Shown here piece after piece: positions 46,493 through 54,630 of a stretch of DNA of 64,000 nucleotides. The stretch is from the NCBI GenBank assembly GCA_025057895.1, contig JANXEF010000006.1, forward strand, positions 1 to 64,000, written 5' to 3'. The translations under genes were made by a program, and so were the position numbers. Below the pieces are notes generated by a model, which was not told the origin of the DNA, did not search any database, and saw only the letters and a list, made by a program, of their open reading frames with translations. Every line of letters begins with the position of its first letter. The stretch's first letter is position 1. Source of the stretch: Archaeoglobaceae archaeon (GTDB lineage: Archaea > Halobacteriota > Archaeoglobi > Archaeoglobales > Archaeoglobaceae).

Positions 46493-47430
46493 TACTTGAC
46501 TATCCTTCAACGCAGAAATCGAGAGAAATTGCCAATAAATATGGTTACGATGAATTCATAGTCAGGAGGTGGTTGAACTTTTTTGGTGATGAAACACTAA
46601 AGATCATCGAGCTTTTTGAAAAGGGTTTACCAAAATATATTAGAATAAATATTATAAAAATATCTGAAGATTATCTTATCGATCGCCTTGAAAAAAGAGG
46701 TTTTAAGTTAAAAAAGACCGAAGTTCCATATTGTTACGAAGTTATCAAGGAAAAATACTCAATCGGTGCCACTCCTGAATACCTCATGGGCTACTACTAT
46801 ATAATGGACAAGAGCTCTTGCATACCTCCTCTTGTACTTGATCCAAAACCAAAAGAAATTGTTGTCGATTTCTGTGCATCTCCTGGAGGAAAAACAACAT
46901 TTATGGCAATGCTTATGAAGAATTGTGGTGTCATATTGGCTATTGAACCACAAAAAGAGCGTTTACAAGCTCTAATAGATAACATAAATAGAATGGGGGC
47001 TATGAACGTTGCAGTTTTGAACATGGATGCAAGAGATTTTCCAAAGCTTAAAATAAAAGCTGATAAAATTCTATTAGATGCACCATGTACTGGAGAGGGT
47101 ATAATATTCAAAGATAAGACAAGAAAAACAGATAGAGGTTTAAAAGATATTCTTTTCTGTTCTAAATTACAGAAAGAACTTATTTTTGCCGCTTTTGACT
47201 CTTTAAAGCCTAGAGGCATTCTTGTCTATTCTACATGTTCTTTGACCCCAGAAGAGAACGAATTCGTTGTTGAAAACTTGCTTTCAAAAAGAAATGCAGA
47301 ACTATTAGACATAGAATATGGAGAAAAAGCACTAGAATTGACAAAAATCGACTTAAGTAAGGCAAAGAGATTCTATCCACATATCCACCGTTGTGCTGGT
47401 TTTTTTGTTGCAAAGATCGTGAAATTGTAG
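46489..47430 (+). CDS. RNA m5C methyltransferase (NOL1/NOP2/Sun family)
   Basis: 313 aa. SAM motif I VVDFCASPGGKTTFMAMLM near 128, then motif IV LLDAPCTGEGI (about 195) and motif VI YSTCSLTPEENEFVVENLL (about 247), giving the two catalytic cysteines of 5-methylcytosine RNA methyltransferases. The N-terminal domain (1-110) is the RsmB/NSUN type without an obvious PUA domain. The target, rRNA or tRNA, is unknown. Cotranscribed with rqcH. Confidence 0.88.
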   Translation: MILDYPSTQKSREIANKYGYDEFIVRRWLNFFGDETLKIIELFEKGLPKYIRINIIKISEDYLIDRLEKRGFKLKKTEVPYCYEVIKEKYSIGATPEYLMGYYYIMDKSSCIPPLVLDPKPKEIVVDFCASPGGKTTFMAMLMKNCGVILAIEPQKERLQALIDNINRMGAMNVAVLNMDARDFPKLKIKADKILLDAPCTGEGIIFKDKTRKTDRGLKDILFCSKLQKELIFAAFDSLKPRGILVYSTCSLTPEENEFVVENLLSKRNAELLDIEYGEKALELTKIDLSKAKRFYPHIHRCAGFFVAKIVKL

Positions 47431-47488
47431 ACTTTTGCACTCTTGCATTGTTTTTTAGGGTTTTAAGGTAAAAGATCTATTTCCCAAT

Positions 47489-47872
47489 TTACCCTAATTT
47501 ACAAAGTTTCAGAAACCAAACTTCAAGTTTTAAACATCTCTCTGCTTCGCACTCGAGATTCAGACAACCATAACAAGGAGGTAACTTTGCTACTTGTTCC
47601 ATTCTATCCATCACTGTCTTTAGATCGAGTTTCTCCGCTTCAGCTCTTCCCTCCTCGAATTTTGACGAGACTATTTTGAAAGTCTTTACACCATCGACAA
47701 CAACTTCTACCCTCTTTATTAAGCCCTCCTTTTCAAGTTTTCTAAGAATTCTCGAACATTTACTACTATCTATTCTCAATTCCTTCCATAGATCTTTCTG
47801 CAAAATCTCTCCTTTTTGTTCAAGTATCTTCAAAATTTCTTCTCTTGTGTCGACTACCTGAAAATCAGTCAT
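47489..47872 (-). CDS. winged-helix protein with C-terminal Fe-S/zinc cysteine cluster
   Basis: 127 aa. The winged helix spans about 10-70 (ILKILEQKGEILQKDLWKEL, then SSKCSRILRKLEKEGLIKRV). The C-terminus has five cysteines spaced C-x2-C-x4-C-x4-C-x11-C (PPCYGCLNLECEAERC), fit for an Fe-S cluster or zinc. This layout is reminiscent of the RPC34/TFIIE-beta-like and related archaeal winged-helix proteins, but I cannot assign it. The start overlaps the Sm gene by 4 nt, hinting at an RNA-linked regulator. Confidence 0.65.
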   Translation of the reverse strand: MTDFQVVDTREEILKILEQKGEILQKDLWKELRIDSSKCSRILRKLEKEGLIKRVEVVVDGVKTFKIVSSKFEEGRAEAEKLDLKTVMDRMEQVAKLPPCYGCLNLECEAERCLKLEVWFLKLCKLG

Positions 47873-48087
47873 TCTGGCTTTATGAGAACGACATTATTTC
47901 CCCTAAGGATTATATCCCCTAGGCTCCTTATTTTCTCATCTCCCTTACATTCCATCGCGTTGGTGAGGAAGAGGTTCATGTATTCGTCTACACCTTCAAG
48001 TCTACCAACTAATTCGTTTTCTTCACCCTTCATCTCCACTCTGATCACTTTTCCAAGTAGTGATTTCACCATTTGATTCGGAAGCAT
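47869..48087 (-). CDS. archaeal Sm-like protein (SmAP2 type)
   Basis: 72 aa. Sm1 motif KVIRVEMKGEENELVGRLEG with VDEYMNLFLTNAMEC, and Sm2 motif IILRGNNVVLIKPE, are complete. From memory it is very close to A. fulgidus Sm2 (AF-Sm2), an RNA-binding ring protein. The adjacent Fe-S winged helix gene is coupled by a 4-nt overlap. Divergent from the epimerase gene. Confidence 0.93.
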   Translation of the reverse strand: MLPNQMVKSLLGKVIRVEMKGEENELVGRLEGVDEYMNLFLTNAMECKGDEKIRSLGDIILRGNNVVLIKPE

Positions 48088-48145
48088 TCACAGTTCACCC
48101 CCAAAGTGGGAAAAAGTATATCAACTACCTATAAAAGCTTTGCTA

Positions 48146-49054
48146 ATGATTCTTGTTACTGGTGGGGCGGGTTTCATAGGGAGCCATTTAGTTGACAAAC
48201 TAGTAGAAATAGACAACGTTATTGTTTTGGATAATCTTTCAAGTGGTAGAAGAGAATTTATCAACGAAAAAGCGAAATTCTTTTTAGTTGATCTTGCAAG
48301 CGACGAGTTGAACAAATTTTTAAGGGGCGTAGATGAAGTCTGGCACTTAGCAGCGAATCCAGATGTTAGAATTGGCTACGAAAAACCAGAGGAGATCTAT
48401 AGAAACAACGTCATTGCGACTTTTAGATTGCTTGAAGCTATGAGAAAGGCGCAGGTGAAAAAAATAGTATTCACATCAACTTCAACTGTTTATGGAGAAG
48501 CGAAAGTCATTCCCACTCCTGAAGACTACCCAACTCATCCTATAAGTATTTATGGAGCATCAAAGCTTGCTTGTGAAGCTTTAATCGAATCCTATTGCCA
48601 CACTTTTGGAATGTTTGCCCACATCTACAGGTTTGCAAATGTGATTGGCAAAAGAAGTTCCCATGGGGTTATATATGATTTTATAAAAAAATTAAAAACA
48701 AATCCTAGAGAATTAGAAATTCTCGGTAATGGAGAGCAAAACAAATCCTACATTTACATAGACGATTGCATCGAAGCAATTTTCACCGGTTTAAAGGCGG
48801 ATGAAGTTATAAACGTATTCAACATAGGTAGCGAAGATCAGATCAAGGTCAGAAGGATTGCTGAAATCGTATGCGAGGAGATGAACCTAAATCCTGTTTT
48901 CAAATTTACAGGTGGTGATAGAGGATGGGTTGGAGATGTGCCAGTAATGCTTCTTTCTATAGAAAAGTTGAAAAAATTGGGATGGAAACCAAGATACAGT
49001 AGTGAAAAAGCGATCAGAAAAGCAGTCAGAGATCTTCTAAATGAAAAAAACTGA
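48146..49054 (+). CDS. NAD-dependent nucleotide-sugar epimerase (GalE-like extended SDR)
   Basis: 302 aa from ATG 48146; a TTG two codons earlier is also in frame. Rossmann motif TGGAGFIGSHL (about 6-16), STSTVYGEAKVIPTPEDYP near 110, catalytic YGASK near 142, and a substrate region typical of UDP-sugar 4-epimerases. Could act on UDP-glucose/galactose or UDP-GlcNAc for surface glycans, together with the GalT-like and ManA genes. The end overlaps the convergent DUF1614 gene by 18 nt. Confidence 0.85.
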   Translation: MILVTGGAGFIGSHLVDKLVEIDNVIVLDNLSSGRREFINEKAKFFLVDLASDELNKFLRGVDEVWHLAANPDVRIGYEKPEEIYRNNVIATFRLLEAMRKAQVKKIVFTSTSTVYGEAKVIPTPEDYPTHPISIYGASKLACEALIESYCHTFGMFAHIYRFANVIGKRSSHGVIYDFIKKLKTNPRELEILGNGEQNKSYIYIDDCIEAIFTGLKADEVINVFNIGSEDQIKVRRIAEIVCEEMNLNPVFKFTGGDRGWVGDVPVMLLSIEKLKKLGWKPRYSSEKAIRKAVRDLLNEKN

Positions 49055-49735
49055 AAATAGAACTGCGAAGACCCCGGTTAAAAATATACCATCGAAAGTT
49101 CCAGCACCACCTATACTCACAACCCCATATCCAACTTTTTCGATATCTCTAAGATGAAGGATATCAGCTCCAAATAGAGCAGATAAAACGCCAACTGAAA
49201 AGGACATCTTTGGAAGTAAAGTCAAAGGTTTCTCAGATATAGTCAGGGCCATGAAGCTTGTTAGTGTTGCCACAAGTGGGGGTAGAATCATTGGAACCAC
49301 AATTCCAACACCAGCAATGGGTTTTGCAAATCCATAAATTATAAGGGAAGAGATAATAAAAGCCACAAAAAATACTAAAATTGGTAAAAATTCAAGAATA
49401 TCATATAAAAGCTTCGTTGCAAGGATTGAGGGAAGAATGCAACCTCCAACGTTTACTGCAATTATCAGCTTTTTCCTAGTTCTTACAGTATAAATGAGGC
49501 CAAAGATCTCATATTTCCTAACGACTTCTACTCCTTTTTTTTCGTAAAGAGGTATATTGATCAAACTACCAATCACTATCATTGCAAAGAGTAAGAGCGC
49601 TTTATCGCTCTCGATACCAAAGACTATTTCGAAAACAGCAGAACCAGCAAATATTAAGAATAGAACGATTATTGGTAGAACTACGAGAATTAAAAATAAG
49701 GGAAAGATTATAGGAGGAAAAAAATAATCTCTCAA
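49037..49735 (-). CDS. DUF1614-family multi-pass membrane protein
   Basis: 232 aa with six to seven hydrophobic segments; conserved-looking inner parts INIPLYEKKGVEV near 59, NVGGCILPSI near 95, KPIAGVGIVVPMILPPLVA near 143 and SIGGAGTFDGIFLTG near the C-terminus. This is the archaeal DUF1614 family of unknown function. It overlaps the PRC-barrel gene by 4 nt and the epimerase gene by 18 nt. Confidence 0.75.
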   Translation of the reverse strand: MRDYFFPPIIFPLFLILVVLPIIVLFLIFAGSAVFEIVFGIESDKALLLFAMIVIGSLINIPLYEKKGVEVVRKYEIFGLIYTVRTRKKLIIAVNVGGCILPSILATKLLYDILEFLPILVFFVAFIISSLIIYGFAKPIAGVGIVVPMILPPLVATLTSFMALTISEKPLTLLPKMSFSVGVLSALFGADILHLRDIEKVGYGVVSIGGAGTFDGIFLTGVFAVLFSVFFI

Positions 49736-49974
49736 GTTCTCAGCTTCCCCTTATCGACTACTATATAGTCTTTTAAAGAATTAACTGAGGAGAAGGGAAT
49801 TATGTACATATTCTCCTCTTTTCTGAATTCCTGGATTTCGTTCAGAGGTTTGACTATCAAATTAAGAAGAGCACCAGTTTTGAAGTCCACAGTTATGTTA
49901 TAAAGTGCTCCCACTACAGTTCCATCCGTCAATACAACTGTTTTTCTTGAAAGACTTCTTGCTGGGACTTTCAT
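49732..49974 (-). CDS. PRC-barrel domain protein
   Basis: 80 aa. KVPARSLSRKTVVLTDGTVV and LLNLIVKPLNEI, with IPFSSVNSLKDYIVVD, form the beta-barrel of PRC domains, small RNA- or membrane-associated scaffolds common in euryarchaea. Translationally coupled to the DUF1614 membrane protein, which may be its partner. Confidence 0.8.
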   Translation of the reverse strand: MKVPARSLSRKTVVLTDGTVVGALYNITVDFKTGALLNLIVKPLNEIQEFRKEENMYIIPFSSVNSLKDYIVVDKGKLRT

Positions 49975-50362
49975 TGCGATCCCCCTTACGCCTTGCCCTA
50001 ATTAAATATAAAAATTTTGCTCTCTCGATATATCAAATATATTCCAATGCATTCGACATTGCCAAACTTTTTCTTCTCGCTCAAATCGTATCATTCTTAT
50101 CACAAAATAATAAAATAAATTTAGATGAGACCATCGATTTATCCAAGTTCTTGATTGTGAAAAATTGTTTTTTTGTCAAATTGCAGAGAAATCTTTGAAT
50201 TTTTTTGAATTCATTCGCAGCGTTGGACAAACATTTAGAATTTGGAAAACTGAAAATATCAATGAAATGATAAAAATTAAAAGCAATTGGGAGAAAATCA
50301 AAATACAAAAATCGAAAAATCTTAACAACGATTTTCTATTGTCTCCAATTCCCGAGAAAAAG
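49975..50362. other. AT-rich intergenic region before tRNA-Lys
   Basis: No gene seen. The short frames here (49905-50198, 50081-50308, 50165-50401) are low complexity; the last one ends inside the tRNA with the antisense tRNA-type sequence RRDLNPRPTG. It holds the promoter of the leftward PRC gene near the left end and the 3' flank of tRNA-Lys at the right end. Confidence 0.6.
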
Positions 50363-50436
50363 CGGGCTCGACGGGATTTGAACCCGCGACCGACGGGTTA
50401 AAAGCCCGTCGCTCTACCTGGCTGAGCTACGAGCCC
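50363..50436 (-). tRNA. tRNA-Lys (anticodon TTT)
   Basis: Minus-strand cloverleaf: acceptor GGGCTCG/CGAGCCC, D arm with GCTCAGCCAGGTAGAGC, anticodon stem ACGGG/CCCGT with loop CTTTTAA (anticodon TTT), T arm GCGGGTTCAAATCCCGT, discriminator G at 50363. No intron or encoded CCA. A TATA-like TTTAAATC lies upstream near 50456-50467. Confidence 0.95.
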
Positions 50437-50444
50437 TCAAAAAA

Positions 50445-50633
50445 ATGTTTTACGAAGATTTAAATTTTTTTCGTAAAGAATCCTTTCTGACAAAAAATAA
50501 AAATTGGCTGTGTTCTGGTAATCAAGTTAGAAAAAATAGGAATGCTTTTATATTTGGAAATGCTGCGTTTTACATGCCTGAGCCTAGTGACAACGACAAG
50601 TTTGAAGAACTACTTGACAAGCTTGGGTTGTAA
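50445..50633 (+). CDS. possible small protein, uncertain
   Basis: An open frame of 62 codons beginning 9 nt from the tRNA-Lys 5' end. The second half (FIFGNAAFYMPEP, then NDKFEELLDKLGL) looks protein-like, but the first half overlaps the tRNA promoter and there is no Shine-Dalgarno. A shorter product from an internal Met is possible. I do not recognise it. Confidence 0.2.
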   Translation: MFYEDLNFFRKESFLTKNKNWLCSGNQVRKNRNAFIFGNAAFYMPEPSDNDKFEELLDKLGL

Positions 50634-50734
50634 AAAGACAGTTTTTAACTCATCAAAAAAGTAAAGAAAAGATTTCTTTTTCGATCGTTCCCCATTTCGG
50701 AAGATTGAAATAACGAACCAAAGATGAAATTTCC

Positions 50735-51097
50735 ATGAGATATCTGATGCTCTCTATTCTAATCTTAGGCTTCCTAGATTCGTCCTATCTTCTTTATACT
50801 CATTACAGTATCTATACTCAAACTTATTGTCCTGTTGACATATGTATACCTCCCGAACTCCCATTTCCCAGCTATATTTTTGCTTTTTTTGGTGTCATAT
50901 GGTTTTTAGCCGGAATTATTCTAATCTTCAAAAAAATAAAATTCTTTTTGAGAATTTGGCAAACAATTGGCCTTGTTGGAGCAGTTTCGCTTTTTAGCTA
51001 TTCACTTTACATAGGTTTCTACTGTCCATATTGCTACTTTGCTCATTTAATCGGCTTCTTTTCAGTAATCATCTCTTGGAAATTCGTTAAATACTGA
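50735..51097 (+). CDS. VKOR-family thiol-disulfide oxidoreductase
   Basis: 120 aa with four membrane helices. The active-site CxxC is CPYC in FYCPYCYFAHLIG near residue 95; a second cysteine pair in TYCPVDICIPPELPFPSY near 30-36 corresponds to the shuttle/loop cysteines, with the conserved Ser nearby. These VKOR homologues reoxidise periplasmic thioredoxin-like proteins using quinone, so it would support disulfide bonds in exported proteins such as cytochromes. Followed 16 nt later by the TIGR00725 gene. Confidence 0.82.
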   Translation: MRYLMLSILILGFLDSSYLLYTHYSIYTQTYCPVDICIPPELPFPSYIFAFFGVIWFLAGIILIFKKIKFFLRIWQTIGLVGAVSLFSYSLYIGFYCPYCYFAHLIGFFSVIISWKFVKY

Positions 51098-51112
51098 ACC
51101 TAGTCTTTTTTT

Positions 51113-51565
51113 ATGCAAATAGGTGTTATAGGTAGCGGAGTTTGTGATGAAGAAACATACAGGCTTGCCTATAGAGTTGGAGAACTGATCGCTGAGAGTG
51201 GATGTATATTGATCAACGGAGGCTTATACGGTGTTATGGAGGCAAGTGCTAAGGGGGCAAAGAGTAGAGGTGGAATTACAGTCGGTATCCTTCCTGGAAA
51301 TAGGAGTGATGCAAACCCTTACATAGACATAAAGATTTCTACAAACATGGGACATGCAAGAAACATCATCATAGTTCACTCTTCAGATGCTCTTATATCT
51401 ATAGCTGGAGAATATGGAACGATTTCAGAAATTGCCATAGCTCTAAGAGAAGGTAAACCACTCGCATCTCTAAAACCTCCAGTCATACTAAAAGGAATGA
51501 ATATATTTGAAAAGCCTGAGGACGCCATCGAATACATACTTTCTTTTCGATTAAAAAATTTCTAA
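51113..51565 (+). CDS. LOG/TIGR00725-family Rossmann protein
   Basis: 150 aa. GVIGSGVCDEETYRLAYRVG, INGGLYGVMEASAKGAKSRG and ISIAGEYGTISEIAIAL are the TIGR00725 layout, related to lonely-guy and molybdenum cofactor carrier proteins. The classical PGGxGT loop is partly replaced (AGEYGT), so phosphoribohydrolase activity is uncertain. Probably binds a nucleotide or Moco. Confidence 0.75.
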   Translation: MQIGVIGSGVCDEETYRLAYRVGELIAESGCILINGGLYGVMEASAKGAKSRGGITVGILPGNRSDANPYIDIKISTNMGHARNIIIVHSSDALISIAGEYGTISEIAIALREGKPLASLKPPVILKGMNIFEKPEDAIEYILSFRLKNF

Positions 51566-51613
51566 GAAAATTTATGATGAAAAGATTAAAGTTATAGAAA
51601 ACACATATTTGTT

Positions 51614-51934
51614 ATGAAACCACACTGTATTTATATTGTTAAATACGTTCTGCCAGCTTTGAGAGCTATGGTTGCAAGAGAACTATTAAAAAGAGGTTTT
51701 AGAATGAAAGATGTCGCTGAAATGCTTGGATTAACTCAAGCTGCAGTTTCGCAGTATATAAGCTACAAAAGAGGCCAAAAAGGACTTAAAGCTATCGAGA
51801 AAAATGAAAATATTAGAAGAATAGTAATGGAACTAACTGAGCTCATCGCTCAAGGGAAGGCTAAAGCTGATGATGGAGCTGAATATCTTTGTAGAATCTG
51901 TGAATCTATAAGAAGCTTTGAAGAAATTGAATAA
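51614..51934 (+). CDS. HTH transcriptional regulator (COG2522-like)
   Basis: 106 aa. A helix-turn-helix MKDVAEMLGLTQAAVSQYIS spans about 31-50. The first 25 residues (IYIVKYVLPALRAMVARELL) and a late CxxC (YLCRICESI) fit a small euryarchaeal regulator family. It stands between the LOG-like gene and purD with a 29-nt gap to purD, so it may regulate purine synthesis, an inference from position only. Confidence 0.75.
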   Translation: MKPHCIYIVKYVLPALRAMVARELLKRGFRMKDVAEMLGLTQAAVSQYISYKRGQKGLKAIEKNENIRRIVMELTELIAQGKAKADDGAEYLCRICESIRSFEEIE

Positions 51935-51963
51935 AATACTAATATCCAGCATAAACTGAAAAT

Positions 51964-53361
51964 ATGAATGTACTCGTCGTAGACGCTGGTGGTAGAGGAA
52001 ACGCTATTGCACATGCATTTTCAAGAAGTGAAAAAGTAAGGAGAATATTTGTCGCTCCTGGAAATGCTGGAAGTGATTTTTTTGAAAAATGCTCTATTGC
52101 AAAAATTGAAGGGAAACAGATTCAATCAATAAGAAGTATTGAAGAAATCATAAGTTTTGCGAAGAAAAATGTGGACATAGCTTTTATCGGTCCTGAAGAA
52201 CCCCTCAGCCTTGGTATTGTAGACAGACTTGAAGAAGAAGGAATACCCACTGTTGGACCGAGAAAAGAACTAACTTGGCTTGAAGCGAGTAAGTGTAAAA
52301 CAAAAGACTTCCTTAATAACCTAGGAGTTCCAATACCTGCCTATAGAAACTTTTATTCCGCTGAAGAGGCAAAAGAGTTCATTAAAAACTCTTCTGGAAG
52401 TTTAGTTGTCAAAGCAGATGGTCTTGCTGCTGGAAAAGGAGTTTACGTTTGTGAATCGGTTGAAGAGGCGTTAAGAGCTGTGGAAGAGATAATGGTAGAA
52501 AAAAAGTTTGGCCAATCGGGTGATAGAGTTGTCATCGAAGAGAAATTGAGTGGCGTCGAAATTGCTTTTACTGCAATATGTGATGGAAAAAATGCAATTT
52601 CATTTGGAAATTTGAAGGATTACAAATCTGCATTTGATCTAGATGACTTCGATGGATTGAGAGACTTCTATATTGGTTTGAGAAGAAAGTTTTATCGAAG
52701 AGAAGAGATAGAAAATCTTTTCAGAAATGGAAAATTGATCAATCCAAACACTGGAGGAATGGGTGCAATCAGCCCTCATCCTGAAGTTGACGAAGAAGTT
52801 GAAGATAGAATAATGAAAAAGGTCGTAAAACCGGTTGTGAAAGCTACGGGTTTCAAAGGAATTCTTTATCCAGTTATCATGCTAGTAGATGGAGAACCAA
52901 AGGTTTTAGAAATAAACATCCGTGAATGCGATCCTGGAGCTCAAGCAAAGTTTCCAAGACTAAAAAGCGATCTTTTAGAAATCTCTTTGGCAATAGTAGA
53001 GGGAAGAATTCAAGATATTTCTTTAGAATTCAGCAGTGATTTTTGCTGTGCGGTTTGTGCAGTTAGTGGTGCTCTCAAAGGTAGAGAAGGATTTAAACCA
53101 GGATATCCTGCAGATCATTACACAAATCAACCAATTATTGGAGTTGAAGAAGCGAGAAAAATCGCAGAAATTTATGTGAATGGAATGGCAAAGCAGGACG
53201 GATATGTGACCACAGGTGGAAGGGTCTTAACAGTCGTGGGTAGGGGAAAGACGATTAAGGAAGCTAGAGATAGAGCTTATAGTGCTTTGAAGCTTATAAG
53301 TTTTCCAGGAATGCGGTACAGAAAAAGCTTAGGCTTGGAGTATGTTTCTCAAAACTCTTAG
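51964..53361 (+). CDS. purD: phosphoribosylamine-glycine ligase PurD
   Basis: 465 aa. N-domain VLVVDAGGRGNAIAHAF and AFIGPEEPLSLGIVD near 75, ATP-grasp core FVVKADGLAAGKGV-like LVVKADGLAAGKGVYV near 142, LEINIRECDPGAQAKFPRLK near 318 and a C-terminal VTTGGRVLTVVGRGKTIKEA. It makes glycinamide ribonucleotide in purine synthesis. The last 33 nt overlap the convergent metallophosphoesterase gene. Confidence 0.93.
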   Translation: MNVLVVDAGGRGNAIAHAFSRSEKVRRIFVAPGNAGSDFFEKCSIAKIEGKQIQSIRSIEEIISFAKKNVDIAFIGPEEPLSLGIVDRLEEEGIPTVGPRKELTWLEASKCKTKDFLNNLGVPIPAYRNFYSAEEAKEFIKNSSGSLVVKADGLAAGKGVYVCESVEEALRAVEEIMVEKKFGQSGDRVVIEEKLSGVEIAFTAICDGKNAISFGNLKDYKSAFDLDDFDGLRDFYIGLRRKFYRREEIENLFRNGKLINPNTGGMGAISPHPEVDEEVEDRIMKKVVKPVVKATGFKGILYPVIMLVDGEPKVLEINIRECDPGAQAKFPRLKSDLLEISLAIVEGRIQDISLEFSSDFCCAVCAVSGALKGREGFKPGYPADHYTNQPIIGVEEARKIAEIYVNGMAKQDGYVTTGGRVLTVVGRGKTIKEARDRAYSALKLISFPGMRYRKSLGLEYVSQNS

Positions 53362-53997
53362 CTCTCCCAAGTAAAATATCTCACTCTCAACTGCATAAAC
53401 TTCAATTTTTTCAGCTCTTTTAACTATAGGTGACAGAAATTCAGTTTGAAGTATATCACTACCAGCTACAAGCTTTGAAAAAGCTGGTAAAACTATTTGA
53501 GTATCGTTAAGAACTAAAAAACATGGAAAAGAGTAATTAGCTCCTCTAAATCTTATCTTTATCGCTGGATGTTCGTGCCCTAAGATCAATTTTCTCTCTT
53601 CGCAGTCTTTATGACCGTGTACTATTGTGTAGCCCTTAACGACTTCTTTTTCTTTGAGTTCTATCGAATAGTCTTTAAGAATGGCTGCGAGAAAGTTGTC
53701 GTGATTTCCTCTCACAACCGATACTTCAACGTCTAAAGAGTTAAGAAAGCTTCTAACATCGTCCCACTCGTAGGGAAGATTCTCACCAAACTCATGCTTT
53801 AGATCACCAGCTATCACAAGCTTTTCAACATCATATTTTTCTAAAAGCCTCTTTGTTCTTTCGATTACATCCATAATCTGCATCCTTGGTAAAGCTATTC
53901 CTGAGTTCTGCATCGCATTCTCTATTCCTAAATGGAGATCCGAGATCACCGCTGTCTTTTCTATTAGCACTCCCATCTCCGGAATTAATCTCAACAC
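53329..53997 (-). CDS. metallophosphoesterase (COG1407-like)
   Basis: 222 aa from a GTG at 53997. I prefer it to the frame start at 54057 because VLRLIPE is where family members begin and a TATA-like AATTTAAG lies about 25 nt upstream. Metal-site motifs: ISDLHLGIE (about 18-26), AGDLKHEFG, RGNHDNF, HGHKDCEER and GHEHPAI, all in order. It would cleave a phosphodiester, perhaps in DNA repair as in relatives encoded with helicases. The divergent P-loop gene starts 53 bp away. Confidence 0.8.
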   Translation of the reverse strand: MLRLIPEMGVLIEKTAVISDLHLGIENAMQNSGIALPRMQIMDVIERTKRLLEKYDVEKLVIAGDLKHEFGENLPYEWDDVRSFLNSLDVEVSVVRGNHDNFLAAILKDYSIELKEKEVVKGYTIVHGHKDCEERKLILGHEHPAIKIRFRGANYSFPCFLVLNDTQIVLPAFSKLVAGSDILQTEFLSPIVKRAEKIEVYAVESEIFYLGELRVLRNILQA

Positions 53998-54050
53998 ATA
54001 GGATCCATAGCAGAAAAACTTAAATTTCTTTCCGTAGAAGAAAGGAAAGA

Positions 54051-54629
54051 ATGTCATATCTTTTACTCCTTGGGGAGCCTGGAGTGGGAAAGTGTAGATT
54101 GCTGGAGAAACTTATAAATGATTTTGAAAACGTGATTTGGATAACTACTGTTTACAGCTTTGAGAAGGTTAGAGAGAGAATAGGAGATAAAGCTTGGATC
54201 GTAGATGTCTTCAGTTGGGGGATGAAAGAAGTTAAGAGCGAAAAAGATCTCATAGTTGCAAATCCGACAAACATGAATGAGATAAGCCTTGCAGTTTCAA
54301 AAGTTCTTCAAAAGATTAAAAAAGATTACCTTCTAATTCTTAATTCGATTTCTGGTCTTTCTGTTTACCAGCCACTTTCAAAAGTGATGAATCTCCTTCG
54401 TGTTTTGTTGATGAAAATAGAGGGCGACAAAGCAAAAGCTGTTTTCACTCTAGTAACTGGTGCACAAGATAGACAATTCGAAATAGGAACCATGATGCTT
54501 TTTCCATGTATTGTAGAGCTTTTAGACCGCGAGGTAAGAGTTTTGAAATCTTTTAGTTCAGAAATTGATAAAGGGGATTACAACGTGGAGAGAGCGAAAG
54601 AGATATTAAGTAAATTACTCAGCTCATAA
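54051..54629 (+). CDS. P-loop RecA/KaiC-like ATPase of unknown role
   Basis: 192 aa. The P-loop GEPGVGKC (8-15) ends in Cys instead of Ser/Thr. YLLILNSISGLSVYQPLSKV near 98 is Walker-B-like, and VNLLRVLLMKIEGDKAKA... through FTLVTGAQD resembles the second half of a KaiC core. It is about half the size of the cluster proteins at 28325-30988 and more diverged. The DUF362 gene follows after 1 nt, probably cotranscribed. Confidence 0.5.
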   Translation: MSYLLLLGEPGVGKCRLLEKLINDFENVIWITTVYSFEKVRERIGDKAWIVDVFSWGMKEVKSEKDLIVANPTNMNEISLAVSKVLQKIKKDYLLILNSISGLSVYQPLSKVMNLLRVLLMKIEGDKAKAVFTLVTGAQDRQFEIGTMMLFPCIVELLDREVRVLKSFSSEIDKGDYNVERAKEILSKLLSS

Positions 54630-54630
54630 C

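Noticed and set aside
50165-50401. Open frame ending RARRDLNPRPTG on the plus strand
   Set aside because: The end is the antisense translation of tRNA-Lys and the rest is low-complexity AT-rich sequence; a known type of false gene.
54000-54057. Start of the metallophosphoesterase at 54057
   Set aside because: It would overlap the divergent P-loop gene and adds a Phe-rich N-terminus that does not look like the family; GTG 53997 fits better.
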